From: Archaeoglobales archaeon
Lineage (GTDB): Archaea > Halobacteriota > Archaeoglobi > Archaeoglobales > Archaeoglobaceae
Assembly: GCA_030055595.1 (NCBI GenBank)
Contig: JASFYH010000004.1
Span: 20,770-84,769 of the forward strand
Direction: 5' to 3'
Length of the DNA: 64,000 bases
The position numbers and the translations under genes are program-made. Each line of letters opens with the position of its first letter. Positions within the stretch are counted from its first letter, which is position 1. The notes beneath the pieces are model-generated. The model was not told where the DNA came from, did not search any database, and saw only the letters and a program-made list of their open reading frames with translations. Positions 19,301 through 27,904 of the stretch are shown one piece after another.

Positions 19301-19507
19301 ACTCTCTCCACGCAAAACTCTTTTTGCCCACATCTTCTGGATCTCCCTTGGTTCACCAACGCATTTTGTAAAGAAATCTAAAAAAGGTTCAATTTCTTCT
19401 GTTAAGCAAGTTTCGGTTTTTTTAGTCTCGCAAAACCTGGATTCTATCTCTTTCCAGCTCAGATCTCCTCCACAAACTGGACAGAGTTTTTCGTAAATGA
19501 CTTCCAC
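16373..19507 (-). CDS. rgy: Reverse gyrase
   Basis: This is the hallmark topoisomerase of hyperthermophiles, which introduces positive supercoils. It is 1044 residues long. An N-terminal zinc finger (CPVCGG...C) precedes a helicase-like domain with Walker A APTGIGKTS near residue 75 and FVDDVDA. The topoisomerase IA domain has a second zinc finger (CKKCGNQFVDEEKCPKC), the DPDAEGEKI metal site and the catalytic tyrosine in LITYHRTDS near residue 799. The start is GTG 19507, about 26 nt from a shared TATA element, so the mRNA is probably leaderless. No intein is present. Confidence 0.97.
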   Translation of the reverse strand: MEVIYEKLCPVCGGDLSWKEIESRFCETKKTETCLTEEIEPFLDFFTKCVGEPREIQKMWAKRVLRGESFALTAPTGIGKTSFGLAISLFLAMNGKRCYIISPTSVLVNQAVKNLRSYAEKAGFELTLNDRGKFPIGFYYADLKDKEAFFEKINEFRILITTAQFLAKNFEKIRDLTFDFIFVDDVDAILKTSKNVERILSLLGIEKGKKGSLVVSTATAKVGRKAELFRKFLNFSIGSSHFYIRNIEDVVVEKFEDLESILAKLGSGGIMYARGVEECEKIYESLRKRFRIGIVTSKNSKDLELFSKGELDYLIGTAHYYGILVRGLDLPERIRYALFIGCPVHRVKIQDLDTAPLSIIKVLTLTLREDRRLENFIPKLRFVEKIEKELRSALKEVISESKINVEDLVVRKGEVIFPDIRTYLQASGRTSRLHAKGLTKGASFVFEEDSEILRAFIRRAGYYDINFAPLSSVDLEKLRKEIEESRKKKEEEFEPIKPALLIVESPTKAKQIARFFGKPSIRFVNSIPIYEVPSEKYLLLITATLGHITDLVARRGYYGVLTTFEKFIPIYGTIKKCKKCGNQFVDEEKCPKCNSNDLDDSLSRISTLRKLSGETNFVIIGTDPDAEGEKIAWDLGNLLCGEIKRAEFHEITRRAITNALNNLRDLNENLLKAQIVRRIEDRWIGFVLSQKVQNYFNKKHLSAGRAQTPALGWIIESFRAQKTKKSLAFIPELEIYIDLDKKEVEVCVELLEDKMETRIPMPPYTTNSLLFDANTILKISAKQAMEIAQELFENGLITYHRTDSTRVSEFGMRIAKEYLGEDFRGREWFSEGAHECIRPTRAVDRATLERLIEEGVLDIEGFRWPHFALYDLIFRRFIASQCNDYQVRVKRYRITANGKSFEEERIVEAKGRAYELYKSVWVKKELKEGKFKVQAEIRKIPSMHLLTQADLINLMKQKGIGRPSTYATILEKLFARHYIIEKNGRLIPTKDGITVYDFLISNYAQFISESRTRSLEEKMDMIESGKLGSLEALRELYEEIRKIN

Positions 19508-19526
19508 GTGTAACCTCGTAGAAATT

Positions 19527-19540
19527 AAGATAAATATCTT
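19527..19540. promoter_or_regulatory. Palindromic TATA element shared by rgy and the GGR gene
   Basis: AAGATAAATATCTT is a perfect 14-bp palindrome in the 49-bp gap between two divergent GTG-started genes. From its centre the rgy start lies about 26 nt away and the reductase start about 24 nt. Purine-rich flanks that could act as BRE occur on both sides. Two leaderless transcripts from one TBP site is inference. Confidence 0.5.
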
Positions 19541-19556
19541 TTTTCCAATCCATTTT

Positions 19557-20645
19557 GTGATTCTGATCGTCGGAGGCGGACCCGCTGGAAGCCTTTCCGC
19601 AATGCTCTTGGGAAAGAATTATGAAGTTCTTTTAGTGGAGGAGCACCAAAGTGCAGGCTTTCCCGTGCAGTGTGCGGGACTAATAAGCGATAAATGCTTT
19701 GAAAGTTACAAGAAATACTGCAAGATCGAGAAAGCTCTTGAGAACAAGATAAAAGGAGCCTTTTTCTTTTCCCCTTCAGGAAATTTTTTCCCAGCATTCG
19801 GCGACGCTTACGTGATCGAAAGGAAGATTCTCGATGAAATACTATTTGAGAAAGCCTCCAATTTTGCTGAAATCTCAATAAAATCAAAGCTGAAGTTTAA
19901 AGATAAAAAGCCAATTCTTAATGGCAAAGAAGTTTCCGTGGAATACATAATTGGAGCGGATGGTGTGAACTCAGAGGTTGCAAGAGCCTACGAGTTTGAA
20001 AGACCACCCATAATGACCGCCATACAGATCGAGACGAGATTTGAAGCAATCGATCAAAACTTCGTCGAAATTTACCTTGGCAAAGCTTACAGTGATTTTT
20101 TTGCCTATGCTATCCCACTTGGAGACACCGCAAGGATTGGTGTCATTGCGAAAGAGAATGCAAAGCAATATCTTCAAAATTTAATAGAAAAACACCCCTC
20201 GGTTTCTAAGCGGGTTAAGGGGAGCATTATTGAACTAAACTCCGGCATGATCCCGCTAAAGCTTGTTGATTTCGTAAAGCAAAATGTTGCCCTGCTTGGA
20301 GACTCTGCGGGAATGGTTAAACCCCACACGGGTGGTGGGCTTTACTATTTGCTTGTTGCAGCTGAGAAGCTTGCAAAGAACTTTCCAAATCTTAATGCGT
20401 ATCGCAAAGACTTTATGAAAGAACTTGGAAGAGAAATCAAGCTCGGAGAGAGAATGAGGAGGGTTTACAGTCTGGAAAACAGGGATCTCGAAAAGATCGT
20501 CAGAGCGTTAAAGGAATTCGATTTCTCGGAAGTGCACATGGATCGACCCTCAACGTTTCTTAGTCCAAAAGTTCTTTTTAGGATCTTTAGAACAATTATC
20601 AGCAACCCATCGCTTGCAAGTGTTGCAAAAAAATTGCTCTTTTAA
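19557..20645 (+). CDS. Geranylgeranyl reductase family FAD protein
   Basis: This is an FAD oxidoreductase of the family that saturates archaeal isoprenoid lipid or quinone side chains. The Rossmann motif is LIVGGGPAGSLSA at the N-terminus. CAGLISDK and GDSAGMVKPHTGGGLYY are typical of geranylgeranyl reductases. The ORF track adds 20 residues that do not fit; GTG 19557 places the FAD motif at residue 4 and lies about 24 nt after the TATA element. The actual prenyl substrate (lipid or menaquinone) is not predictable. The stop overlaps the convergent HD gene by 4 nt. Confidence 0.88.
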   Translation: MILIVGGGPAGSLSAMLLGKNYEVLLVEEHQSAGFPVQCAGLISDKCFESYKKYCKIEKALENKIKGAFFFSPSGNFFPAFGDAYVIERKILDEILFEKASNFAEISIKSKLKFKDKKPILNGKEVSVEYIIGADGVNSEVARAYEFERPPIMTAIQIETRFEAIDQNFVEIYLGKAYSDFFAYAIPLGDTARIGVIAKENAKQYLQNLIEKHPSVSKRVKGSIIELNSGMIPLKLVDFVKQNVALLGDSAGMVKPHTGGGLYYLLVAAEKLAKNFPNLNAYRKDFMKELGREIKLGERMRRVYSLENRDLEKIVRALKEFDFSEVHMDRPSTFLSPKVLFRIFRTIISNPSLASVAKKLLF

Positions 20646-21190
20646 AACTTCATTCCGCTCAGTCTTTCGATTTCTTCTTTCATCTTTCTTGCTCTCACTC
20701 TCGTAGCTTCTGTGAACCACCTAAGCCTTGGGTTCTCCAAATCAATTTTGTCCAGACGCCTTATAAAGCTTTCAAAGTCCACGTTCTTGGCTCCAAAGGT
20801 TATGTTGTCCGCAAAGCTTACGATCTTCTCCTCTAAGCTATCTGGCAGGTAATCTTTTTCAGGCAATCCCAGTTTTTTTGCCTCTTCAGCAGTAATTCCC
20901 GCACTGAAATGTCTCTCAGCGATCTTTACGATCTTTTCGTCCATACCTTCAGCTCTTAGGATCTCCGCGGACTTCAAGAAATGCTGAAATGGATCATGAG
21001 TTATTGCTCTGCCGATGTCATGCAGAAGGGCGCCTAAGAGGATTGCCTCTTTGTCCACTCTGTGACCATTTTTGTCTACATTTTCAGCGATCTTCAAAGC
21101 TAAATCTGCAACCGCTATGCAATGCCTTCTAACACTCTCGCCAAACCTGTATTTTTCCCAGATCCTTTTAACAATCTCAGGCACTTGCAT
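20642..21190 (-). CDS. HD-domain metal-dependent phosphohydrolase
   Basis: This is a 182-residue HD-domain protein. The metal motif is spread as RRHCIAVADLALKIA, then LLGALLHDIGRAITHD, with a later conserved Asp in FADNITF. It belongs to the small archaeal HD proteins of unknown substrate (COG1418-like). It is separated from the DUF166 gene by four bases, so the two are probably cotranscribed. Confidence 0.85.
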   Translation of the reverse strand: MQVPEIVKRIWEKYRFGESVRRHCIAVADLALKIAENVDKNGHRVDKEAILLGALLHDIGRAITHDPFQHFLKSAEILRAEGMDEKIVKIAERHFSAGITAEEAKKLGLPEKDYLPDSLEEKIVSFADNITFGAKNVDFESFIRRLDKIDLENPRLRWFTEATRVRARKMKEEIERLSGMKF

Positions 21191-21194
21191 AGGC

Positions 21195-21983
21195 TCAAGT
21201 TATTACAATTTTCTTAAAATGCTCTGGAACAAAGTTGCCTGCATCAACTCCAACCGCCTTGCTGAAGTTGTAAACCATTATGTAGCCCGCAAGATGAAAT
21301 GGAGCTTCGATTAGCTCAACATCTCTTTCCATGCTTGCCATACATGGATAGGCACACTGATGCTGATGGATCTCCTTATAGAACTCGCTAAGCTCATCTA
21401 TAACAAAACCACGCATTCTTTTAGCCACAAAGTAAGCGGAACCACATGGATCGCTTCGCAAAACCTCTACATTTTCAATTGCATTACTATCAAGCTTTAC
21501 TTTGAATTCTGGACGTCCAATGCTGAAATAATCGCAGAATCCCTTTAAAATATTACCCTCTGGATTTAAAGCGCAGAAGGGCTTTGGAGAGTCAAATTGA
21601 ATGCCAACTTGCTCGCACTTTTCCTTCAATTGCCTTCTTAAGCCCGGAGAGCACCATTTTTGGTCGCACGCGGGAACAATTAAAGCCTTGAATTCTCCAA
21701 TTTTCGGCAAGGATATTAGAATGTCAGGATGAACGTTTATAGCAACAAGAACTTCGCAAGAAAATTTCTGGACGTAATTTTCAGGCTCTTCAACGTATAA
21801 TCCTATTGCACTTGGCTCAGGAAGTGATTGAACGAATGAAATATTTGAAGAGAAGTCATATTTCTTGCAGAAATCACAACTCTCGATCCCGCATGCACCA
21901 AATTTTGGGCATAGGTCGGGATAAGCAAGATTGCAAACAAATCTCTCTCCGAATTTTCCGCTGTAGATTATTCCGAGATCCAC
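21195..21983 (-). CDS. DUF166 family protein
   Basis: This 262-residue Cys-rich protein (at least ten cysteines) carries family segments PDLCPKFGACGIESCDFCKKYDF, LIVPACDQKWCSPGLRRQL and DPCGSAYFVAKR. DUF166 (PF02593) was once annotated as a thymidylate synthase on the basis of a methanogen activity, but its function remains unsettled. The cysteine spacing suggests metal or Fe-S binding. The start is GTG 21983. It is probably an operon with the HD protein downstream. Confidence 0.8.
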   Translation of the reverse strand: MDLGIIYSGKFGERFVCNLAYPDLCPKFGACGIESCDFCKKYDFSSNISFVQSLPEPSAIGLYVEEPENYVQKFSCEVLVAINVHPDILISLPKIGEFKALIVPACDQKWCSPGLRRQLKEKCEQVGIQFDSPKPFCALNPEGNILKGFCDYFSIGRPEFKVKLDSNAIENVEVLRSDPCGSAYFVAKRMRGFVIDELSEFYKEIHQHQCAYPCMASMERDVELIEAPFHLAGYIMVYNFSKAVGVDAGNFVPEHFKKIVIT

Positions 21984-22073
21984 GTAATTCCACGGAAAGC
22001 AATTTAAAAAATTTTACAAAGTGCTCCTGAGTTGTATGGTAAGGATTTTATAATCTTTTATCTTTCCACGACT

Positions 22074-22886
22074 ATGCCGAAAGTTATTGTCGGGAATGTT
22101 GAAAGCTACGAAAAGGTTGGAGACTTTGTAGAAAAAGTGTATGAGGTTTTTGGATTCAAAAACTGCTCTTATCTGAAACCGAATTTTCTGAAGTTCACAG
22201 ACCCAAGCACTGGCTGCATTACCCACCCAAAGTTAATAGAGGCAATACTAAAGGTCGCAAAAGAGCATGGGCACGAGTTAACAATAATTGAAGGTGGATT
22301 TTATAAATATACTGCAAAGAAGTGTTTCGAAGCCTTCGGCTTAAACAACTTGGCTAAATGCATAAATCTGAACGAAGACGAATTTGTCGAGGTTGAGGTC
22401 AACGGAAAAGCTCTTAAGACTGTTAAGATGGCTAAAACTGCGCTGGAAGCGAGAAACAGATACATTAGCGTTCCAAAGCTTAAAGTTCATCATAAAACCA
22501 TTGTAACCTTAGGAATAAAGAACAACATGGGTTTTCTTAAGAAGCCCGCTATTTACATGCATCCGAGAATAAGCCAAAAGCTTGTCGATCTTCTTCAATT
22601 TACAAGACCACAGCTAACAATTGTTGATGGAATAATCGGTGGAAACAAATCTGAATCTAGCACAGTTCCGCTGGAACACGGAGTAATGGTTGCAAGCGAC
22701 AATGTGGTTGCATGCGATGTGATTTGTGCACGGCTAATGGGTTTCAATCCAAGGAGCATAAAGCACATTCGTTTAGCAATGGACAGCTTTGGTGTTAAGG
22801 AAGACGAAATAGAAATAGAAGGCAATTTAGCTGTTAAGAAATACTCACTTTCGTTATTAAACCGATTGTTTGGCAGATTTATTTGA
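22074..22886 (+). CDS. DUF362-domain protein
   Basis: This 270-residue protein matches the DUF362 pattern: SYLKPNFLK near the N-terminus, GCITHPKLIEAILKVAKEHG, VPKLKVHHKTIVTLGIKNNMGF in the centre and DVICARLMGFNP. Many DUF362 proteins have C-terminal ferredoxin clusters; this one ends without them. ATG 22074 was preferred to the ORF-track start because MPKVIVGN begins the conserved fold and a TATA-like ttttataat lies about 25 nt upstream. Function unknown. Confidence 0.8.
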   Translation: MPKVIVGNVESYEKVGDFVEKVYEVFGFKNCSYLKPNFLKFTDPSTGCITHPKLIEAILKVAKEHGHELTIIEGGFYKYTAKKCFEAFGLNNLAKCINLNEDEFVEVEVNGKALKTVKMAKTALEARNRYISVPKLKVHHKTIVTLGIKNNMGFLKKPAIYMHPRISQKLVDLLQFTRPQLTIVDGIIGGNKSESSTVPLEHGVMVASDNVVACDVICARLMGFNPRSIKHIRLAMDSFGVKEDEIEIEGNLAVKKYSLSLLNRLFGRFI

Positions 22887-22947
22887 GTGCTATAGTTTTT
22901 TAGACCGAAATCGAAAGGATTTTATATGCGGTTAGAAGCTCCTTGCT

Positions 22948-24840
22948 ATGAAGCTTTTTGAACCAATCGAAATCGAGGGAATGAAAATAAAGAATCGCAT
23001 CGTTTTACCCGCTGCGGAATTGAACTATCACACACCAGATGGTGGGATTACTGATAGACTTCTCGATTTCTACAGAGAGCGTGCAAAAGGAGGCATCGGA
23101 TTGGCAATAGTTGGTGTCGCAAAGATCGAGCCACATTTCTTCGGTGGCTTGGCAATTCACGATGATGCTTATATTCCTCAGCTTGCTGAAATTGCAAAGG
23201 TTTTCCACGAATATGATGTGAAGTGCGCGGTTCAGCTCTGGCATCCTGGCAGATATGAGATCTCGTTTGATCCAGAGAGAACCCCCGTTGCACCATCGCC
23301 AATTCCCCCGCCAATATTCAGCAAGAGAACTCCGAGGGAATTGACAAAAGAAGAGATTCTGAAGATCGAGGAGGAATTTGCGGACGCTGCGGTGAGAGCG
23401 AAAAAGGCGGGATTTGATGCGGTCGAATTAATAGGTTCCGCGGGTTATCTTATTTCACAGTTCTTTAGCCCTGCGACAAACAAAAGGAAGGACGAGTATG
23501 GAGGAAGCATAGAAAACCGTGCAAGGTTTGCGGTTGAGATCATTCAAAGGATCAAGGAGAAGTGTGGAAATTATCCAATCCTGATCAGAATTCCGGGCGA
23601 CGAGTTTGTTGAGGGAGGGAATACTGTTAAGGAAATGAAGACCATTGCGAAGATCCTTGAAGATGCGGGTGTTTGTGCGATCAACGTCATGGCGGGTTGG
23701 CATGAGTCGAGAAGACCGCTAACTACAATGCTTGTCCCAAGAGGAGGATTTGCATACCTAAGCGAAGAGATCAAGAGAGCGGTAAGTGTTCCCGTGATCA
23801 TAGCTCACAGAATTAACGATCCCTTCATAGCTGAGAAGATCTTGCAAGAGGGCAAAGCGGACATGGTTGCGATGTTCAGAGCACTGCTTGCAGATCCAGA
23901 ATTTTCGAATAAGGCTAAGCAGGGGAGGGCAAATGAAATAAGGTATTGCATCGCCTGCAATCAGGGCTGTATGGATAACGTTATGCAGGGAATGCCAGTT
24001 ACGTGCCTTGTAAACCCCACTGCGGGAAGAGAAGCAGAGCTCAGGAACTTGAAGACTGAAAAGAAAAAGAAGATCGTCATTGTAGGTGGCGGTCCTGGTG
24101 GATGTGTTTCTGCAGAATTCCTTGCAATGAAAGGGCACAGAGTTGTTCTTTTTGAGAAAACAGACAAGCTCGGAGGTCAGTTTAACATCGCTTCAAGTTC
24201 TCCTCTCGCTTATGAATTTGCTGAATTCGGAAAATACTTCATGAACATTCTTCCAAAGCTTGGCGTCGAGATCCGCTACAACACAACCGCGACAGCTGAA
24301 AAGGTTCTTGCAGAAAAGCCCGACGTTGTGATCATTGCGGTCGGGGCAAGCCCGCTAATTCCGCCAATTCCGGGAGTTGAGAACGCTGTAACCGCCTTTG
24401 ATGTGCTAAGCGGTAAGGCTAAAGTTGGCAAAAAAGTCGTGATCATTGGAGCTGGCGGTGTTGGTTGCGATACCGCAGCAATGCTTGCGGACAAATGCAA
24501 GGTTACGCTAATTGAGATGCTCCCGAAGATCGGTCAGGACATAGGAATTAGCACAAGATGGACTGTTCTGCTCTATCTGAACCAGAAAGGAGTTGAGATG
24601 CTTACTGAAACAAAGGCGGTGGAGATCAAAAAGAATGCGGTTGTGGTTGAAACTCCGAAAGGCAGAAAAGAGATCGAATGCGACACCGCGGTGATTGCGG
24701 TAGGAACAAAGCCAAATGATGGGCTATACGATCAGCTTAAAGACAAAGTCCCTGAGATCTATAAGATAGGAGATTGCTTAAAGCCAAGAAAGGCAATTGA
24801 TGCAACTCAGGAAGCTTTTGAGCTCGCCTTGAAGATCTGA
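22948..24840 (+). CDS. Old yellow enzyme / 2,4-dienoyl-CoA reductase-like Fe-S flavoprotein
   Basis: This is a 630-residue three-domain flavoenzyme. An FMN barrel (residues 1-330) has LWHPGR and IGSAGYLISQFFSP. A 4Fe-4S site follows (CIACNQGC...TC, spacing Cx2Cx3Cx11C, near 335-355). C-terminal FAD and NAD(P) Rossmann modules contain IVIVGGGPGG and VVIIGAGGVGCD. It resembles bacterial 2,4-dienoyl-CoA reductase, trimethylamine dehydrogenase and the NADH oxidases of Archaeoglobus, so an enoate or enoyl-CoA substrate is plausible but unproven. TATA-like ttttatatg precedes it. Confidence 0.9.
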   Translation: MKLFEPIEIEGMKIKNRIVLPAAELNYHTPDGGITDRLLDFYRERAKGGIGLAIVGVAKIEPHFFGGLAIHDDAYIPQLAEIAKVFHEYDVKCAVQLWHPGRYEISFDPERTPVAPSPIPPPIFSKRTPRELTKEEILKIEEEFADAAVRAKKAGFDAVELIGSAGYLISQFFSPATNKRKDEYGGSIENRARFAVEIIQRIKEKCGNYPILIRIPGDEFVEGGNTVKEMKTIAKILEDAGVCAINVMAGWHESRRPLTTMLVPRGGFAYLSEEIKRAVSVPVIIAHRINDPFIAEKILQEGKADMVAMFRALLADPEFSNKAKQGRANEIRYCIACNQGCMDNVMQGMPVTCLVNPTAGREAELRNLKTEKKKKIVIVGGGPGGCVSAEFLAMKGHRVVLFEKTDKLGGQFNIASSSPLAYEFAEFGKYFMNILPKLGVEIRYNTTATAEKVLAEKPDVVIIAVGASPLIPPIPGVENAVTAFDVLSGKAKVGKKVVIIGAGGVGCDTAAMLADKCKVTLIEMLPKIGQDIGISTRWTVLLYLNQKGVEMLTETKAVEIKKNAVVVETPKGRKEIECDTAVIAVGTKPNDGLYDQLKDKVPEIYKIGDCLKPRKAIDATQEAFELALKI

Positions 24841-25473
24841 CTACTTTAAAACCATTTTTGTTTTTGAGAACCAAACAAGCAGATCGAGCTCCGCAACGCT
24901 TAGCTTATTTTTAAATGCGATCTCCTGCATTCTCTTCTCTGCTTCGAGATATCCTTTTCTGCTCATGCATTTGTGCTCCACGCCGAGCCACCTTAAAATA
25001 TGCCTGTCAAGAATTGCAAATTCCTTTCTGCCAGTGTTTCTGAGAAAATGGCTTGCTTCTTTGAATCCAAAGCCATAGATCTCTTTTACGAGTAAGTCTC
25101 TCGCTTTCTCGTCTTCAGGAAGCTTTATTTCTTGAAATTTTTTTAGTGCATTCACAATGTAAACTGCTTTCTTTCTGCTAAATCTCACACCAGCAATTTT
25201 CAAAAGTTCTCCAATCTCTTCAGTCTCAAGCATTGAGACTTCTTTGTCTTCTAAAAGCTTTTGAAATCTCAAGCCCGCTTTTGCTGAAGAATTCGCGGTT
25301 GAAATGCAAAATGCAAGCTCACTCTCTATGGTTGCTTCAAGCTTAAGATCTAAAAAAGGTCTGAAGTCGAATTTCGTTGCTCCATTATTGCCAAGCTTTT
25401 CGAACTCCTTGATCCTCCTACGGATCGCATTCCAGACCTCTTCAGAAACTTCAGGGATCTCTGGCTCAGTCAA
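24841..25473 (-). CDS. ogg: 8-oxoguanine DNA glycosylase/lyase, Ogg2 family
   Basis: This helix-hairpin-helix glycosylase/AP lyase removes 8-oxoguanine. The catalytic lysine sits in [11 protein letters not shown] and the aspartate in [11 protein letters not shown]; the C-terminus is [13 protein letters not shown]. The ORF track starts at GTG 25548, deep inside purM. TTG 25473, overlapping the purM stop, gives 210 aa, close to the length of characterised Archaeoglobus and Methanocaldococcus enzymes, so I chose it; the start remains uncertain. It is coupled to purM upstream. Confidence 0.88.
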   Translation of the reverse strand: MTEPEIPEVSEEVWNAIRRRIKEFEKLGNNGATKFDFRPFLDLKLEATIESELAFCISTANSSAKAGLRFQKLLEDKEVSMLETEEIGELLKIAGVRFSRKKAVYIVNALKKFQEIKLPEDEKARDLLVKEIYGFGFKEASHFLRNTGRKEFAILDRHILRWLGVEHKCMSRKGYLEAEKRMQEIAFKNKLSVAELDLLVWFSKTKMVLK

Positions 25474-26449
25474 GTCTGAGATCTTTGACAAAGACTCCTT
25501 CTCCCTCTTCAATGTAGCCAACCCTCCTTGCTCCGAATTTTTCAACACAGCTAACCTGCTCTTCGGGAACTATGACAAGGAAACCCATCCCCATGTTGAA
25601 TGTGCGATACATTTCAAGCTCCTCAACATTTCCAAGCTTTTGTATAAACCTGAAGATCTCCTGAGGTTCAAGCGGAGAGTCTATTACGTATTTTACGTCC
25701 TTTCTAAGCCTTTTAAGCTTTCTGAACGCTCCACCTGTTATGTGTGCAAGCCCATGGACTTCGCAATTCTTCAAGATCTCGAGAATTTCCATGTAGATCC
25801 TCGTAGGCGTTAATAACTCCTCTCCGATTGTCTTGTTCCCTAATTTATCGAAATAATTCAATCCATTTGCCTCAATAACTTTTCTTGCTAAGGTAAGACC
25901 ATTGCAATGGATCCCGGAGCTCGGAAGAGCCATTATAACGTCGCCGGGCTTTACCGCTCTGCCCGTTATTATTCGATCTTTCCTAACAACCCCTATTGCG
26001 GTTCCCGCAAGATCAAAGCCGTTGATCATTTCTGGAAGAGTTGCGGTCTCTCCGCCCACAAGCGTAATGTTCGCAATTCTACAGCCCTCCTCAAGCCCTT
26101 TGGCGATCTCTGCAACAACGTTTTCATCAATTTTCTGCATTGCAATGTAATCAACCATCGCCAAAGGCTCAGCACCGATTGCAAGCAGATCGTTCACGTT
26201 TGCAGCAACGCAGTCAATTCCGAGGGTGTCGAATTTTTTCATTGCAATTCCAACAAGGATCTTTGTTCCCACGCCATCCGTGGTTATTGCAACACCGTAT
26301 TCACCCACGTCGATAACTCCAGCGTAATGCGACACGAGAATAGGTTCTCCGAAGCCCCTTCTTGCGTATTTCACTATGCTCGTCAAGGAGCTTATCGCCC
26401 TCTCTGCTTTGCCTATGTCCACTCCCGCCTTAGCGTAATCGAATTTCAT
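25466..26449 (-). CDS. purM: Phosphoribosylformylglycinamidine cyclo-ligase (AIR synthetase)
   Basis: This enzyme makes aminoimidazole ribotide in purine synthesis. The family's [16 protein letters not shown]-terminus, [22 protein letters not shown] and HCNGLTLAR are intact in 327 residues. The start ATG 26449 lies about 24 nt from the centre of a TTTTTAAAAA element shared with nth. The plus-strand ORF 25907-27124 overlaps it only because its first 196 codons are antisense to purM. Confidence 0.96.
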   Translation of the reverse strand: MKFDYAKAGVDIGKAERAISSLTSIVKYARRGFGEPILVSHYAGVIDVGEYGVAITTDGVGTKILVGIAMKKFDTLGIDCVAANVNDLLAIGAEPLAMVDYIAMQKIDENVVAEIAKGLEEGCRIANITLVGGETATLPEMINGFDLAGTAIGVVRKDRIITGRAVKPGDVIMALPSSGIHCNGLTLARKVIEANGLNYFDKLGNKTIGEELLTPTRIYMEILEILKNCEVHGLAHITGGAFRKLKRLRKDVKYVIDSPLEPQEIFRFIQKLGNVEELEMYRTFNMGMGFLVIVPEEQVSCVEKFGARRVGYIEEGEGVFVKDLRLD

Positions 26450-26467
26450 AGCCCAAATTGGGAGAAC

Positions 26468-26477
26468 TTTTTAAAAA
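26468..26477. promoter_or_regulatory. Palindromic TATA element shared by purM and nth
   Basis: TTTTTAAAAA lies in the centre of the 45-bp gap between purM (-) and nth (+). Both ATG codons are about 22-24 nt from its centre. Purine-rich flanks (gggagaac and, on the other strand, cgaataag) could serve as BRE for each direction. Two leaderless mRNAs from one site is inference. Confidence 0.5.
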
Positions 26478-26494
26478 CTTATTCGATTTTCAGC

Positions 26495-27124
26495 ATGGAT
26501 CTCGTGAAGCTACTCGATCTCATGGAGAATGAGGCAAAGAAAAGAAATGCTCCGATCTTTCTGCACAATGTAAAGCTTGAGCCATGGCAGATCTTGATCG
26601 CAACGGTTTTGAGTGCAAGAACAAGAGACGAGCAAACATCAAGAGCGGTTGAAAGGCTTTTCTCAAGGGTTAAATCGCTCGAAGAGCTTGCAGATATGAA
26701 AGCTGAGGAGATCGAGAATCTAATAAAGTCTGTGGGCTTTTACAGAGTCAAAGCAAAGAGAATAAAGGAGATCGCGGAATTGCTTAAAAATAGAAAATTT
26801 CCAGAATCCATGGAAGAGCTTTTAGCATTGCCCGGAGTTGGAAGAAAGACCGCAAACATAGTCTTAGCTTACATGGGGAAGCCAGCGATTGCAGTCGATA
26901 CCCATGTGCACAGAATTGCCAACAGGCTTGGACTTGTTAATACCCGCAAACCTGAGCAAACGGAAGAGGGATTGAAGAAGATCTTCCCAGTAGAGCTTTG
27001 GGACAGGTTAAATTCCGCATTTGTTGGTTTTGGACAGACTTTATGCTTTCCAAGGAATCCTAAATGCAATGAATGTCCTGTAAAGGATTTTTGTAAGAGT
27101 TTTGCTTTGAGAAAAGATTTTTAA
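26495..27124 (+). CDS. nth: Endonuclease III
   Basis: This is a bifunctional DNA glycosylase/AP lyase for oxidised pyrimidines. The helix-hairpin-helix LPGVGRKTANIVL (catalytic Lys), VDTHVHR (catalytic Asp) and the 4Fe-4S ligands Cx6Cx2Cx5C (CFPRNPKCNECPVKDFC) are all present. The ORF track begins at 25907, but ATG 26495 is the true start: it gives 209 aa and lies right after the shared promoter. xth follows 21 bases downstream. Confidence 0.96.
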   Translation: MDLVKLLDLMENEAKKRNAPIFLHNVKLEPWQILIATVLSARTRDEQTSRAVERLFSRVKSLEELADMKAEEIENLIKSVGFYRVKAKRIKEIAELLKNRKFPESMEELLALPGVGRKTANIVLAYMGKPAIAVDTHVHRIANRLGLVNTRKPEQTEEGLKKIFPVELWDRLNSAFVGFGQTLCFPRNPKCNECPVKDFCKSFALRKDF

Positions 27125-27145
27125 TTTAAATGCAAAATAAAGAGC

Positions 27146-27904
27146 ATGAAAGTTGCAACTTTCAACGTGAATTCCATAAATTCAAGGCTTCATATCGTAA
27201 TTCCTTGGCTAAAAGAAAACAAGCCAGACTTCTTTTGCATGCAGGAAACAAAGGTTGAGGATAGGAAATTTCCTTCTGCGGATTTTATCAGGCTTGGCTA
27301 TCATGTCGTTTTTAAGGGCAAAGGGGGGCAGAGCGGAGTTGCAATTGCTTCGCTTAAGGAGCCTCTGAAGGTAAGCTTTGGTTTAAACGGCGAAGATGAA
27401 GACAGGCTGATCTTTGCGGATTTCGGAGATCTCAAGCTGATCAACGTCTATGTGCCACAGGGATACAGCATAGATAGCGAGAAATACGTTTACAAGCTCA
27501 AATGGCTCGAAAGGTTTTACGAATGGATCAAGAAGTTTGATCTGAGTGATCGAATTCTGATCTGCGGGGACATGAACGTTGCTCCGGAGCCAATAGATGT
27601 CCATAGCCCAGAGAAGCTTAAAAACCATGTTTGCTTCCACGAAGACGCAAGGAAAGCTTATAAGAAAATTCTGGATCTTGGCTTTGTCGATCTGCTCAGG
27701 AAAATGCATCCGAATGAAAAAGTCTACTCATTCTATGATTATCGTGTCAAAGGAGCGATCGAGAAGGGGCTTGGGTGGAGAGTCGACGCGATCCTCGCAA
27801 CCAAAAGCCTTGCTGAAAAGTGTGTTTACTGCGATGTCGATCTCAAGCCAAGGCTTGCAGAGAGACCTTCGGATCATCTTCCATTAATCGCTGAATTCCT
27901 CTGA
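27146..27904 (+). CDS. xth: Exonuclease III / AP endonuclease
   Basis: This Mg-dependent phosphodiesterase cleaves abasic sites. The motifs are QETKVED (metal Glu), GDMNVAPEPIDV and a C-terminal RPSDHLPLIAEFL with the catalytic Asp-His. Length is 252 aa. It is probably cotranscribed with nth and completes a base-excision repair pair. The last 21 bases overlap the convergent PUA gene. Confidence 0.95.
   Translation: MKVATFNVNSINSRLHIVIPWLKENKPDFFCMQETKVEDRKFPSADFIRLGYHVVFKGKGGQSGVAIASLKEPLKVSFGLNGEDEDRLIFADFGDLKLINVYVPQGYSIDSEKYVYKLKWLERFYEWIKKFDLSDRILICGDMNVAPEPIDVHSPEKLKNHVCFHEDARKAYKKILDLGFVDLLRKMHPNEKVYSFYDYRVKGAIEKGLGWRVDAILATKSLAEKCVYCDVDLKPRLAERPSDHLPLIAEFL

Noticed and set aside
25907-26494. 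196-codon N-terminal extension of the nth ORF
   Set aside because: It is antisense to purM; the conserved endonuclease III starts at ATG 26495 directly after a promoter element.
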